A stretch of 64,000 nt of DNA. Source: Ruminococcus sp. Marseille-P6503 (lineage in GTDB: Bacteria > Bacillota > Clostridia > Oscillospirales > Ruminococcaceae). The notes below the pieces were generated by a model. It did not search any database. It saw only the letters and a program-made list of their open reading frames with translations, and was not told the origin of the DNA. The stretch lies in contig NZ_UWPB01000002.1 of assembly GCF_900604945.1 (NCBI RefSeq), positions 744,001 to 808,000 of the forward strand, in the 5' to 3' direction. Each line of letters opens with the position of its first letter. Position 1 is the first letter of the stretch. Shown piece by piece: positions 15,841 to 24,808 of this stretch. The position numbers and the translations under genes were made by a program.

Positions 15841-18378
15841 ATGAAGGAGAGGTTTTCTGTTACCGGCATGACCTGTTCGGCGTGTTCGGCTCATGTGGAA
15901 AAAAGCGTGTCAAAGCTTGACGGAGTAAACAGCGTTGCGGTAAGTCTGCTTCAGAATTCAATGACCGTGGATTACAACCGTGATAAGCTTACGGAGCAGG
16001 ATATAATTTCTGCGGTAGAAAAGGGCGGTTACGGTGCTTTTGTTTACGGAAAGCAGGAAAGTACGGAAAAAACTCTCCCTGACATGAGCTCAGGGATAAA
16101 AAAACGCATGATATGGTCGCTGATTTTTCTGGTGCCGCTGTTTTATATATGTATGGGGCATATGGCGGATATTCCGATACCTCCGATTTTTACCGGTCAT
16201 AAGAATATGATGGTATTCGCGCTGACGCAGCTTTTTCTTACCATACCTATAGTTGTGATAAACAGAAACTATTTTGTAAACGGCTTTAAAAATCTTATAC
16301 GCAGAGCGCCGAACATGGACAGCCTTATTGCTATCGGTTCTGCCGCGGCAGGCGGCTACAGCTCAGTTCAGCTGTTTGTAATGGCATATCATATGGGCAG
16401 GGGAAATATGTCCGCCGCTCATGACGCAATGATGAATCTGTATTTTGAATCCTGCGGAATGATACTGACACTTATTACAGTGGGAAAGTTTCTGGAAGCA
16501 CGCTCCAAGGGGAAAACCTCTCAGGCTATTGAAAAGCTTATGAATCTTGCGCCTAAGACGGCGGTTGTGATTCGCAACGGGGAAGAGGTCACTATACCTC
16601 TTGAACAGCTTGCCGTCGGCGATATATTTGTTGTCAGGTCAGGTCAGACTATACCCTGCGACGGAAAAATAGTGGAGGGAAGCTGCTCTGTGGACCAGTC
16701 GGCGATAACCGGCGAAAGTATTCCGGTTTCCAAAACCGCTGACGATGAGGTTATCGGAGGAACTATCCTGTCAGGAGGCTTCTGCAAGGGCAGATGTATG
16801 AAAACAGGCGAGGACGCCGCCCTGTCCCAGATAATAAAGCTTGTGGAGGAAGCGGCTTCGTCAAAAGCGCCCATTTCAAAGCTTGCCGACAGGGTCAGCG
16901 GCGTGTTCGTCCCGATAGTTATAGCAATAGCCCTTGTAGCGGCGATCGTCTGGCTTGCCGTTGGCGCCGGCTTCGCGGAGGCGCTGTCGGTCGGAATCGC
17001 CGTTCTGGTTATTTCATGTCCCTGCGCTCTCGGTCTTGCAACGCCGACCGCGATAATGGTGGGTACGGGAAAAGGAGCAGAAAACGGAATATTGATAAAA
17101 TCCGCCGAAAGTCTGGAGCTTGCCCATAAGGTAACGACGGTAGTGCTGGACAAAACGGGAACCGTCACAAACGGAACGCCTGTAGTTACGGACGCGGTTT
17201 ATTTCGGCTGTGAGGAAAGCGGACTGTTGAACAGCATATATTCTCTGGAAAAGGCTTCCTCTCACCCGCTTTCCAAGGCAATATGCTCCTATGCTGAAGC
17301 AAAGGGGGCAAAGGCTGTTGACTGCAAGGCTTTTGAGGAAATCCACGGCGGCGGAATCAGGGGAAGGGTAGGCTCAGAAGTGATCTGTGCCGGAAACAAG
17401 CGGCTGATGTCAGAGCAGGGAGCGGACGTTTCGGCATATGAAAAGCGGGTGGAAAAGCTTGCCGACGAGGGCAAGACTCCGCTGTATATTTCAGTAAACG
17501 GCAGTCTTAAAGCGATCATCGCAGTAAAGGATACCGTAAAAAATACCGGCAAAAACGCTGTAGCCCAGTTGAGGAAAATGGGAATGAAGGTAGTAATGCT
17601 TACCGGCGACAACAAACGTACAGCCGAAGCAATAAGACGGGAGCTTGACATTGATACCGCTATAGCCGAGGTTCTTCCGCAGGATAAGGAGCGGGAGATA
17701 AGAAGGCTTCAGGAAAGCGGCGAGAGAGTCGCTATGATAGGCGACGGAATAAACGACGCTCCCGCCCTTGCCAGAGCAGACGTAGGCATAGCTATCGGAG
17801 CCGGACAGGATATTGCAATTGAGTCGGCGGACATCGTGCTGATGAAAAGCGATCTTCAGGACACGGCGGCGGCTTTTCAGCTGAGCAGAGCAACGATCAG
17901 AAATATCAAGGAAAATCTTTTCTGGACGCTGTTTTACAATTCGCTGGGAATACCCTTGGCGGCAGGCGCTTTTTATCCGCTTACAGGCTGGACGCTTAAT
18001 CCTATGTTCGGAGCGGCGGCAATGAGTCTGAGCTCGGTATTCGTAGTGACAAACGCGTTAAGGCTTAAATTTTTCAAGCCGGATTTCAGCTATGTGCCTT
18101 TTGAAGCTCCGCCTCCGGCAGAAGGTGTAAATAATGAATCATTTGAAACGAAAGGATTTGGTATTATGAAAAAGACTATCAAAATCAACGGAATGATGTG
18201 CGGTCACTGTACCGCTCATGTTGAAAAGGCGCTTAACGCTGTCGAGGGCGTAACGGCAAAGGCGTCGCTTGAGGACAACGCCGCTTATGTTACGCTTGAC
18301 AGGAATGTAGACGACGCGGTTCTGAAAGCCGCGGTTGAAGAGGCTGGCTACGAGGTGACGGAAATAAATGAAGGCTGA
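15841..18378 (+). CDS. copA: Cu(I)-exporting P1B-type ATPase with N- and C-terminal HMA domains
   Basis: 845 residues. The N-terminal HMA domain has GMTCSAC (Cys12, Cys15). Eight membrane segments include the transport motif CPC (about 393) and, in the last helices, FYNSLG and MSLSS, the Cu(I)-specific set. The catalytic motifs are DKTGT (Asp437 phosphorylated), SSHPLSKA, TGDNKRT and GDGINDAP. After the last helix a linker leads to a second HMA domain (GMMCGHC) that looks like a fused CopZ chaperone. The ATG at 15841 is preferred: GAAGGG is 9 nt upstream but abuts the alternative ATG at 15832. It exports cytosolic copper. csoR overlaps its end by 11 nt. Confidence 0.93.
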   Translation: MKERFSVTGMTCSACSAHVEKSVSKLDGVNSVAVSLLQNSMTVDYNRDKLTEQDIISAVEKGGYGAFVYGKQESTEKTLPDMSSGIKKRMIWSLIFLVPLFYICMGHMADIPIPPIFTGHKNMMVFALTQLFLTIPIVVINRNYFVNGFKNLIRRAPNMDSLIAIGSAAAGGYSSVQLFVMAYHMGRGNMSAAHDAMMNLYFESCGMILTLITVGKFLEARSKGKTSQAIEKLMNLAPKTAVVIRNGEEVTIPLEQLAVGDIFVVRSGQTIPCDGKIVEGSCSVDQSAITGESIPVSKTADDEVIGGTILSGGFCKGRCMKTGEDAALSQIIKLVEEAASSKAPISKLADRVSGVFVPIVIAIALVAAIVWLAVGAGFAEALSVGIAVLVISCPCALGLATPTAIMVGTGKGAENGILIKSAESLELAHKVTTVVLDKTGTVTNGTPVVTDAVYFGCEESGLLNSIYSLEKASSHPLSKAICSYAEAKGAKAVDCKAFEEIHGGGIRGRVGSEVICAGNKRLMSEQGADVSAYEKRVEKLADEGKTPLYISVNGSLKAIIAVKDTVKNTGKNAVAQLRKMGMKVVMLTGDNKRTAEAIRRELDIDTAIAEVLPQDKEREIRRLQESGERVAMIGDGINDAPALARADVGIAIGAGQDIAIESADIVLMKSDLQDTAAAFQLSRATIRNIKENLFWTLFYNSLGIPLAAGAFYPLTGWTLNPMFGAAAMSLSSVFVVTNALRLKFFKPDFSYVPFEAPPPAEGVNNESFETKGFGIMKKTIKINGMMCGHCTAHVEKALNAVEGVTAKASLEDNAAYVTLDRNVDDAVLKAAVEEAGYEVTEINEG
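18166..18378 (+). CDS. copZ: Possible internally initiated CopZ copper chaperone (nested in copA)
   Basis: In frame with copA, ATG at 18166 is preceded by AAAGGA (18151-18156) at a 9-nt spacing. From here a 70-residue CopZ-like protein (HMA fold, CxxC at residues 12 and 15) could be made alone. The preceding linker (FETKGFG) is AT-rich and looks like a former intergenic region. Separate translation is inference; the fused form is certain from the open frame. Confidence 0.45.
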   Translation: MKKTIKINGMMCGHCTAHVEKALNAVEGVTAKASLEDNAAYVTLDRNVDDAVLKAAVEEAGYEVTEINEG

Positions 18379-18625
18379 CAAGAACGACGTTACCTCTCTG
18401 ATAAAAACCGCGAGAGGACAGCTGGACGGTATTCTGAAAATGATCGAGGACGACAGATACTGCATGGATATTTCAAATCAGCTTATGGCGGCGCAGGCAA
18501 TTATAAAGAAAGCCAACAAGGCTATTCTGTCAGCTCATATGCAGTGCTGCGTAACGGAAGCTGTGGAAAGCGGTAATCCTCAGAATAAAATCGAAGAGCT
18601 GGTAAATCTCATAAACAAGCTGTAA
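18368..18625 (+). CDS. csoR: Copper-sensing repressor CsoR
   Basis: An 85-residue all-helical repressor of the CsoR/RcnR family. The Cu(I) ligands appear as Cys32 (RYCMD), His57 and Cys61 (SAHMQCC), the Cys-His-Cys set of copper sensors. It represses the operon until Cu(I) binds. The start overlaps the copA end by 11 nt with GAGGTGACGG as SD, so it is translationally coupled. The operator is at 15690-15704. Confidence 0.92.
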   Translation: MKADKNDVTSLIKTARGQLDGILKMIEDDRYCMDISNQLMAAQAIIKKANKAILSAHMQCCVTEAVESGNPQNKIEELVNLINKL

Positions 18626-18635
18626 AATGCAGAAA

Positions 18636-18683
18636 TGCCCGAAAACGCGCGACTGGCTTAACAGTCGGGTGCGTTTTCGGGCA
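18636..18683 (+). terminator. Long stem-loop ending the copper operon
   Basis: Perfect 13-bp arms TGCCCGAAAACGC (18636-18648) and its complement (18671-18683) enclose a smaller CGACT/AGTCG stem. A U-tract is weak on the plus strand, so efficiency is uncertain. Confidence 0.6.
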
Positions 18684-18690
18684 TGATTTA

Positions 18691-18772
18691 TTGACTTTGA
18701 ACGGCGCAGATGCTATAATGACCTTAAACCATGGTAGTGATTCATTTCAGAAACATGGTCATGATACATTCC
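18691..18772 (+). promoter_or_regulatory. Promoter and direct repeats before the XRE regulator
   Basis: TTGACT (18691-18696), a 17-nt spacer and TATAAT (18714-18719). Downstream are two 19-nt direct repeats starting CATGGT (18730-18748 and 18754-18772; 14 of 19 identical, 24-nt period). They are a likely operator, perhaps for the encoded protein itself. Confidence 0.65.
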
Positions 18773-18791
18773 AAGAAAGCGGTGAACAGTT

Positions 18792-19799
18792 TTGAAAGAA
18801 AAGATTACATTAGGAAAATTTATTCAGGAAAAACGCAAGGCAAAAGGATTATCCCAGAGTCAGATGGCTCAGCAGCTCTTTGTTACAGAGTCTGCCGTAA
18901 GCAAGTGGGAGAGAGGCGTTTCTTATCCGGATATATCTATGATACAGGGGATCTGCGAGGTTTTGGATATTTCCGAGCACGAGCTTCTTACCGCAAGCGA
19001 CGACTACCGTCAGCGGGAAATAGAAAAACAGGCTGAAAGTCTGAAGAAAACCAAGCGCAACTATACATGGATATGGGTCGCTGTGTACGTTATATCGCTT
19101 ATTCCCTGCTTTATTGTGAATATTGCGGTCAGCGGGGCGCTCACATGGTTTTTTATCGTGCTTACCTCCGAAATGGTCGCGTTTTCGCTGATAAATCTTC
19201 CTGTGCTTGTAAAAAAGCATAAGGGCTTGTGGACTCTGTGCGGATTTTACGTATCAATAGTTCTGCTTTTGGCTTTCTGCCGGATTTATAACGGAGGCAA
19301 TTGGTTTTTAACAGCTTTATTAGGAGTAACCTTGGGACTTTCGGTAGTATTTCTTCCGTTTGTTCTTAAGGACGGTCTGTTCGGGGATAAAATACGAAGA
19401 AACAAGGGTCTGATAAGCATGGCGGCGGACACTGTTTTTCTCATATTGCTTATTATTTCGGTTTCAGGCATACCCTCGGCAGCTCTCGAACTTCTTTTGG
19501 CGCTGATCGTTTTCCCCTGGGCATATCTTATTGTAATAAGATACCTTAAAATTAACGGTATGTTCAAGGCGTCGATATGTCTTGCGCTGGGCGGAATCTG
19601 GGCTGTCATTCAAAGACCTCTTATATCCAGTATTCTGGACGGAAAGCCTTTCAGAATAGAACCGATAAATTTTGCGGATTGGTCCAGTCCCGATTATCTG
19701 AATGCGAATATAATGACTTCCATATGCGCTGTATGCGTGCTTCTGGCGGTTATTTTCGCAATAAGCGGAGCGGTAATTGCGGCAAAGTCAAAAAAATAA
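18792..19799 (+). CDS. Membrane-bound XRE-family transcriptional regulator
   Basis: 335 residues. Residues about 5-65 are an XRE helix-turn-helix (IQEKRKAKGLSQSQMAQQLFVTESAVSKWERG in outline). A basic linker leads to about seven hydrophobic segments filling the rest. Such one-component membrane regulators are common in Clostridia, and their ligands are mostly unknown. Translation starts at TTG (18792); no ATG lies near the conserved start. The direct repeats in its 5' region may be its target. It is not co-transcribed with the copper genes. Confidence 0.8.
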   Translation: MKEKITLGKFIQEKRKAKGLSQSQMAQQLFVTESAVSKWERGVSYPDISMIQGICEVLDISEHELLTASDDYRQREIEKQAESLKKTKRNYTWIWVAVYVISLIPCFIVNIAVSGALTWFFIVLTSEMVAFSLINLPVLVKKHKGLWTLCGFYVSIVLLLAFCRIYNGGNWFLTALLGVTLGLSVVFLPFVLKDGLFGDKIRRNKGLISMAADTVFLILLIISVSGIPSAALELLLALIVFPWAYLIVIRYLKINGMFKASICLALGGIWAVIQRPLISSILDGKPFRIEPINFADWSSPDYLNANIMTSICAVCVLLAVIFAISGAVIAAKSKK

Positions 19800-19802
19800 A
19801 AT

Positions 19803-19849
19803 AAAAAGGCTGTTACACCGTCTGAGTTTGGTGTAAACAGCCTTTTTTG
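19803..19849. terminator. Bidirectional terminator between the XRE gene and GH74
   Basis: AAAAAGGCTGTTACACC (19803-19819) pairs with 19830-19847 with one bulged A. A-tract and T-tract flanks serve both convergent genes. Confidence 0.85.
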
Positions 19850-19872
19850 TTTTCAATGCTTACGATTCAGCC

Positions 19873-22140
19873 TTATTTCTCATCGCCGTATAAAAGTCCC
19901 CTCGAGCCTGTTCCGATATAAACACGTCCGGATATTCTCGGATCTCCGCAAACTGATGAAACGTTTCCGAAGCTCTGACTGTCAGAATTTATTCTGTGCC
20001 AGGTCAGACCGTAGTCGGGCGACCTGTAAAAACCGTACACGCCGCATATTCTGCCGACCGTGAAAAGCATGGGAATGTTGTTTCCGCCCTTTCCGAAGCC
20101 AATGCACCGCGAATAATCGCCGTCGGACAGCAGATTTCTGATATTGACTGAAAACGAGCTTTTATCAAATTCCAGCAGATAAAGCCCGTCAATGCCGTTG
20201 GCGATCCAGAGGCGGCCGGAAATTCCGCTTTCAGCCCGTATCTCATGCTTTATTCTGAAACCGCTGGGTATTTTAACGTTCAGCCTTATTTCCTTAAAGC
20301 TTTCCGCCTTGTCAGCGGAGGCAAAAAATCTGTAATCGTCAGTGACGCCGTAAAATACTTCACAGTCTATGCGGTCGGAAAATATCCTGACGTCGCACGG
20401 CAGCGAAAGCGGCTTGCCTTCCGGATCGAAAAATTCGGAACGGCTCCAGTCTTTACCCTCATTATCGGTGTAAAAGGTCATATCGGAGCGGAATACTCTG
20501 TTATAACAAAGAGTCCAGACGATACGCCTGGAATCGGCGGAAACAGCAGTCCAGCCGGAATCGGTATTCGGCTTCTGAATACAGTCAAGGGCTGTGTCGG
20601 CCTCGTCGGTAAAGCCGTAGGGATAGGAAAGACGCTTCCAAGTTCTGCACTGGTCATAAGAAAGTATAACTCCGCCCTTGGTCTTTCCTGTCCAGTTACC
20701 CCGGGGGGTGCATACGACATAGTATGGAGCTTTGTCGGGAAAATCCGCGTTAAGGCAGGTAATATACCTGTTGCCGCGTGAGTCGTCAAAGGAATTTTCA
20801 CACTGCTTATCAACGTCTGTAAAAGCAAAGCCGCCCAAATCCCCTAAGATATCGATTACATGGACGGGACCGTCGGGAGGCGAGTATACGTTAAGATGAA
20901 CGGTTTCCTCCAGTCCGCTGCACAGCGGAGCAAAGCGGACGGTTTTGTCTTTCAGGTTTTCGGTATAAAAAATGCCGGTTCCCGTATTGAATACCGCAAA
21001 GCTTTCGTCAAACGGCGATACTTTAAAATCGCTTACCCAGTGAACGCAGGAGCGTCCGCCGTTATATTCCGGCTTCATATATGAAACGTTCCAGTCTATA
21101 ACTCCGATTTCGAGTCCCTCCAGCACAGGCTCCCAGCTTTCGCCGCAATCGAAGCTGCGGTATATAATATCGTCGCCCTCCCTGCAAACGGTTGAAACGT
21201 ACACGGCTCCGTCTGAACATTCGCAGGCGCAGTAGCCTCCTTTTATACGGCGCTCAGAGCTGCCGCAGTTCGGGTCGATGGGGGTAACGTCGCTGTCAAA
21301 AACCGCCGAGCCGTTTTCAATACGGTACCTGTAAACTCTTCCGTCGAAGACAGAGCCAGTATCGCAGGAGTACGCCCCCATTCCGCCGAACGCGATTTTT
21401 CCGCTTTGACAGAAGGTTATATAAAGATAACGCCCGTCAAAGGATACTTTCTGCGGAACGAAGCCTATGTAATCGCATTTGCCGCTGTCATAGCCCTCAG
21501 GAGCCGTAAGCGGCTGAAAGCTTTTTCCGCAGTCGGCGGACTGATACAGAGTGTTTCCTCTGCGTCTGCCGTCAGGAGAGTTTACATCTCCGCCGGTTCC
21601 CGCGAGCATAGCGCGTCCGTCAGGCGAGATCCACAAAAACGTAAGATTTTTTTCTTCGTTTACCGAAAGCTTTTCCCAGCTTTCTCCCATATCGTCCGAG
21701 CGGAACAGTCCGTCCGACTGCGAGGCAAACCAGAGTGTGCCGTTCCTGAACAAAAGCCTTTCGCCTGTTGAACGCCCGACCTCGTTTCCGTGAACCTGGC
21801 AGGGAAGCGGCTTATCGGAAAAGCTTTTTCCTCTGTCGGAGGATATGACGAGATAATTGTTCTTTTTTGTGCCGCATACAAAGAAAAGCTTGTCAGGGTC
21901 GTTTTCGTCCAAAGCCATTGACAGAGGATAGGTCTGCGCCGGGTCTTCCCCTGTTACGCTGTCGCACAGAGGTATCCACGCCTTTTTATCAAAGTCAAAA
22001 CGGTACATTCCGCCGATATCTGTTCTGGCGTAAAGCGCGTTTTTGGATTTGGGGTGAAAAATAAAGCCTGTAACATAGCCGCCGCCCGGTATAGGGCAGT
22101 TTTTATACGAATAAAGAATACTGTCCTGAACTGTATACAT
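19873..22140 (-). CDS. Family GH74-like beta-propeller glycoside hydrolase (xyloglucanase type)
   Basis: 755 residues. The opening GGGYVTGFIFHP...YARTDIGG is the GH74 signature; Asp41 matches the catalytic base. The second catalytic Asp lies in GDLGGF (Asp434). Multiple BNR-type repeats (SSDRGKSF, SDDMGESW, SADCGKSF, SFDCGESW, SPDYGLTW) build the tandem propellers. GH74 enzymes cleave xyloglucan or act from its reducing ends. No signal peptide, CBM or dockerin is visible, so it probably acts inside the cell on imported oligosaccharides. The ATG at 22140 has GGGAGAG upstream. It follows an orphan ABC ATPase gene by about 20 nt. Confidence 0.85.
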   Translation of the reverse strand: MYTVQDSILYSYKNCPIPGGGYVTGFIFHPKSKNALYARTDIGGMYRFDFDKKAWIPLCDSVTGEDPAQTYPLSMALDENDPDKLFFVCGTKKNNYLVISSDRGKSFSDKPLPCQVHGNEVGRSTGERLLFRNGTLWFASQSDGLFRSDDMGESWEKLSVNEEKNLTFLWISPDGRAMLAGTGGDVNSPDGRRRGNTLYQSADCGKSFQPLTAPEGYDSGKCDYIGFVPQKVSFDGRYLYITFCQSGKIAFGGMGAYSCDTGSVFDGRVYRYRIENGSAVFDSDVTPIDPNCGSSERRIKGGYCACECSDGAVYVSTVCREGDDIIYRSFDCGESWEPVLEGLEIGVIDWNVSYMKPEYNGGRSCVHWVSDFKVSPFDESFAVFNTGTGIFYTENLKDKTVRFAPLCSGLEETVHLNVYSPPDGPVHVIDILGDLGGFAFTDVDKQCENSFDDSRGNRYITCLNADFPDKAPYYVVCTPRGNWTGKTKGGVILSYDQCRTWKRLSYPYGFTDEADTALDCIQKPNTDSGWTAVSADSRRIVWTLCYNRVFRSDMTFYTDNEGKDWSRSEFFDPEGKPLSLPCDVRIFSDRIDCEVFYGVTDDYRFFASADKAESFKEIRLNVKIPSGFRIKHEIRAESGISGRLWIANGIDGLYLLEFDKSSFSVNIRNLLSDGDYSRCIGFGKGGNNIPMLFTVGRICGVYGFYRSPDYGLTWHRINSDSQSFGNVSSVCGDPRISGRVYIGTGSRGLLYGDEK

Positions 22141-22160
22141 AACGACTCTCCCAAATTTGT

Positions 22161-22862
22161 TTACCATTCTATAGTTGAAACGTCGGCGGGGTTTTCATTT
22201 AAAACCACCTTGTCGACTTTGCTATTTTTAACATGAATCACCCTGTCCGCCATGGGGGCTATCGCCGAGTTATGAGTAATTACTATAACGGTCATTCCGT
22301 TTTTTCGGCAGGTATCCTGAAGCAGCTTGAGTATCGTTTTGCCCGTGTTGTAATCCAGGGCTCCCGTAGGCTCGTCGCAGAGGAGGAGCTTAGGCTGCTT
22401 TGCAAGGGCTCTTGCAATTGAAACGCGCTGCTGCTCGCCGCCGGAAAGCTGCGAGGGGAAATTGTTCATTCTGTCCTGAAGCCCCACATTTCGCAGTACC
22501 TCTTCGGGTGAAACGGCGTCGGGGCAGATCTGGGTGGCAAGCTCCACATTTTCCAGAGCCGTAAGATTTGTTACGAGGTTGTAAAACTGAAAGACAAAGC
22601 CAATGTCGTAGCGTCTGTACGACGTAAGCTGACGCCGGTTATATTTTGCAATATCCTTGCCGTCAACTATAATCTCGCCTTCGTCGCAGGTATCCATACC
22701 GCCGAGCATATTGAGTATCGTGGTCTTTCCCGCTCCGCTTGCGCCTACAATAACGGCAAACTCGCCCTTGTTTATCTCGAAGCTTACTCCGTCGGAAGCG
22801 TTTATGGTGATTTCTCCCATTATGTAACGCTTATAAACGTTTTTAAACTCTACAAAGCTCAT
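22161..22862 (-). CDS. ABC transporter ATP-binding protein (MacB/LolD type), without permease
   Basis: 233 residues. Walker A is GASGAGKT, the Q-loop is FVFQFYNL, the signature is LSGGEQQR and Walker B is [11 protein letters not shown], followed by the His switch VITHN. The DEPTGALD form marks the MacB/LolD/FtsE family, which pairs with FtsX-like permeases for lipoprotein, peptide or antibiotic export. No permease gene is adjacent: upstream is a LysR regulator and downstream a GH74 enzyme. It is either an orphan serving a permease elsewhere or the remnant of a lost operon. The ATG at 22862 follows GGGGGAA. Confidence 0.9.
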   Translation of the reverse strand: MSFVEFKNVYKRYIMGEITINASDGVSFEINKGEFAVIVGASGAGKTTILNMLGGMDTCDEGEIIVDGKDIAKYNRRQLTSYRRYDIGFVFQFYNLVTNLTALENVELATQICPDAVSPEEVLRNVGLQDRMNNFPSQLSGGEQQRVSIARALAKQPKLLLCDEPTGALDYNTGKTILKLLQDTCRKNGMTVIVITHNSAIAPMADRVIHVKNSKVDKVVLNENPADVSTIEW

Positions 22863-22930
22863 GATTAATTCCCCCGTTCGCATTTATTATACTATAAACC
22901 TTATTCTATTTCAACAATGATTTGTTAACT

Positions 22931-23839
22931 TTAATACTCAGGCTCATACGATTTTTCGGAAACGCATTCAAGGAAAGCTTTCATTATGGCGGTTGCCGGA
23001 TATTTGGTGCAGGTAACGGCGCAGATGCTGCGCTGAGGGAGAGGCTCTTTAAGCTTGATTTCAAATATGTCGCCGCGTTTTATATCGTCTGCGGCTATCT
23101 CTCTGGGGATAAAGCCTATTCCCAGATTGTTTCTGACCAGAGGCAGAACAAGATTAATTGAGGCAAGCTCTATATCGGGTCTGAGAAGAATATTATGGAG
23201 CCGGAATATGTAGTCGAGATAATGTCTTGTAGTGGTGCTTTCCTGAAGCGATATAAGCGGATAGTTCGAGATGTCGTGCATGGAAATGGGCTTTTCACGC
23301 AGATGTGAAAATTCGCTGCCCGCTACCAGAATATCCTGGAGCTTGTCCAGAACGGTTATGCTCAGCTGCTGCTTATCCATAAACGGAGAGCTTACTACGG
23401 CGGTATCAATAATGTTTGATTTCAGGGCTTCGATCGCGTCGGGGGTAGTCATATTGTCTATTTTTATTTTCACCATAGGGTGGAGGTTATGGAATTTGAT
23501 TATTTGCTTTATTATATGCCTTTGCATAGCCGCTTCGGAAACGCCTAGCCGTATGATCCCGCTTTTGGTCTTATTGAAAAGAGAAATCTCCTCCTCAGCG
23601 GAAAAAATATGCTTGCAGGCGATCTGTATATGCTTGAAAAGAAGCTCGCCCTCCGGAGTAAGCTCAACGCCTTTTTTGCTGCGGGTGAAGAGCGTGCAGC
23701 TGAGATCCTCTTCAAGATTTGATATGCACCGGCTTACGCTGGGCTGTGAAAGATAAAGCGCCGACGCGGCTGAGGTTATATTTTTCAGTTTCGCAACAAA
23801 GTAGAATACTTTATAATGCTCGAAATTTATCGACGACAT
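22931..23839 (-). CDS. LysR-family transcriptional regulator
   Basis: 302 residues with an N-terminal winged helix (NITSAASALYLSQPSVSRCISNLEEDL in outline) and a periplasmic-binding-protein-like effector domain. It is divergent from the ATP synthase operon across a 258-bp gap holding the atp promoter and a wide inverted repeat. The C-terminal end lies 68 nt before the ABC ATPase start. LysR proteins usually regulate themselves and the divergent gene, so it may influence ATP synthase expression, but its ligand cannot be read from sequence. Confidence 0.9.
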   Translation of the reverse strand: MSSINFEHYKVFYFVAKLKNITSAASALYLSQPSVSRCISNLEEDLSCTLFTRSKKGVELTPEGELLFKHIQIACKHIFSAEEEISLFNKTKSGIIRLGVSEAAMQRHIIKQIIKFHNLHPMVKIKIDNMTTPDAIEALKSNIIDTAVVSSPFMDKQQLSITVLDKLQDILVAGSEFSHLREKPISMHDISNYPLISLQESTTTRHYLDYIFRLHNILLRPDIELASINLVLPLVRNNLGIGFIPREIAADDIKRGDIFEIKLKEPLPQRSICAVTCTKYPATAIMKAFLECVSEKSYEPEY

Positions 23840-23879
23840 AATAAAACCTCCTTTTTTTACAGCTGTTTGTTATCTATAG

Positions 23880-23941
23880 CATAAACGTATGATAGACATA
23901 GAAAATATGTATTTTACAAATGTTTATGAAAGTATTATAAT
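23880..23941 (+). promoter_or_regulatory. ATP synthase promoter with wide inverted repeat
   Basis: TTTACA (23913-23918), a 17-nt spacer and TATAAT (23936-23941). CATAAAC (23880-23886) and GTTTATG (23922-23928) are inverted repeats 35 nt apart, the right arm lying in the promoter spacer. This could be where the divergent LysR protein binds. The 5' leader is about 150 nt. Confidence 0.65.
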
Positions 23942-24097
23942 ATATATAGCGATAAAAATCAAGGGCTTAACATGGCTTACAATTTAATTTTTGTATATTA
24001 TCAGTATAAAATCAAAGGCGATTCAGTTTCCGGCTTCTGTTTGTAATCAGAGATCGGCGGCGCTTTGGTTTTATTTTTTTGGAGGTGAAGAGCATTG

Positions 24098-24790
24098 ATG
24101 GATAAAATTGCGCACGCGATAAGCGAAGCGATGGAAAACAGCACAGCGTTTACTATACCGCTGTTCGGAGGGATACCCGTTTCACAGAGCTGCGTCGTAA
24201 CGTGGATCATAATGGCGGCGCTTGTGGCGCTTTCGATTGTTTTTACCAGAAATCTCAAGCTTGTTCCCGGAAGAAAGCAGATGATGATTGAAGCCTTTGT
24301 CGGTTTTCTGAGGAATTTTTTCAGGGATCAGCTGGGAGAAAAGGGAATGTGCTATTTTCCGTTTCTTTGTACGGTAATAATTTATATAGGCTTTTCAAAT
24401 ATCATAGGGCTTTTCGGCTTTACCCCGCCTACCAAGGATCTGAACGTAACCGCTGCGCTGGCGATTATGAGCATTATTCTGGTTGAAGTCGCGGGAATAA
24501 GGGCGAAGGGAACTAAGGGCTGGCTGAAAAGCTTTGCGAAGCCTGTAGCGATTATCGCTCCTCTGAACGTTATGGAGATAGCGATCCGTCCGCTTTCTTT
24601 GTGTATGCGTCTTTTCGGAAACGTGCTGGCGTCGGTCATAATAATGGAGCTGCTGAAGGCGGTGGTGCCGATATTTGTTCCGCTGGTATTTTCAGCGTAT
24701 TTCGATATTTTTGACGGATTTATCCAGGCATATGTATTTGTATTCCTTACCTCGCTTTACATAGACGAGGCTATTGAAGACGAAGATTGA
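24098..24790 (+). CDS. atpB: ATP synthase subunit a
   Basis: The membrane subunit that forms the ion half-channels beside the c-ring. 230 residues with about five or six helices. The essential Arg is in IRPLSLCMRLFGN, and the last helix is SAYFDIFDGFIQAYVFVFLTSLY. First gene of a complete Fo-F1 operon (a-c-c-b-delta-alpha-gamma-beta-epsilon); no atpI precedes it. The start is ATG 24098; a TTG one codon upstream is equally compatible with GGAGGTG. Confidence 0.94.
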   Translation: MDKIAHAISEAMENSTAFTIPLFGGIPVSQSCVVTWIIMAALVALSIVFTRNLKLVPGRKQMMIEAFVGFLRNFFRDQLGEKGMCYFPFLCTVIIYIGFSNIIGLFGFTPPTKDLNVTAALAIMSIILVEVAGIRAKGTKGWLKSFAKPVAIIAPLNVMEIAIRPLSLCMRLFGNVLASVIIMELLKAVVPIFVPLVFSAYFDIFDGFIQAYVFVFLTSLYIDEAIEDED

Positions 24791-24808
24791 TTATTTGGAG
24801 GTATTATC

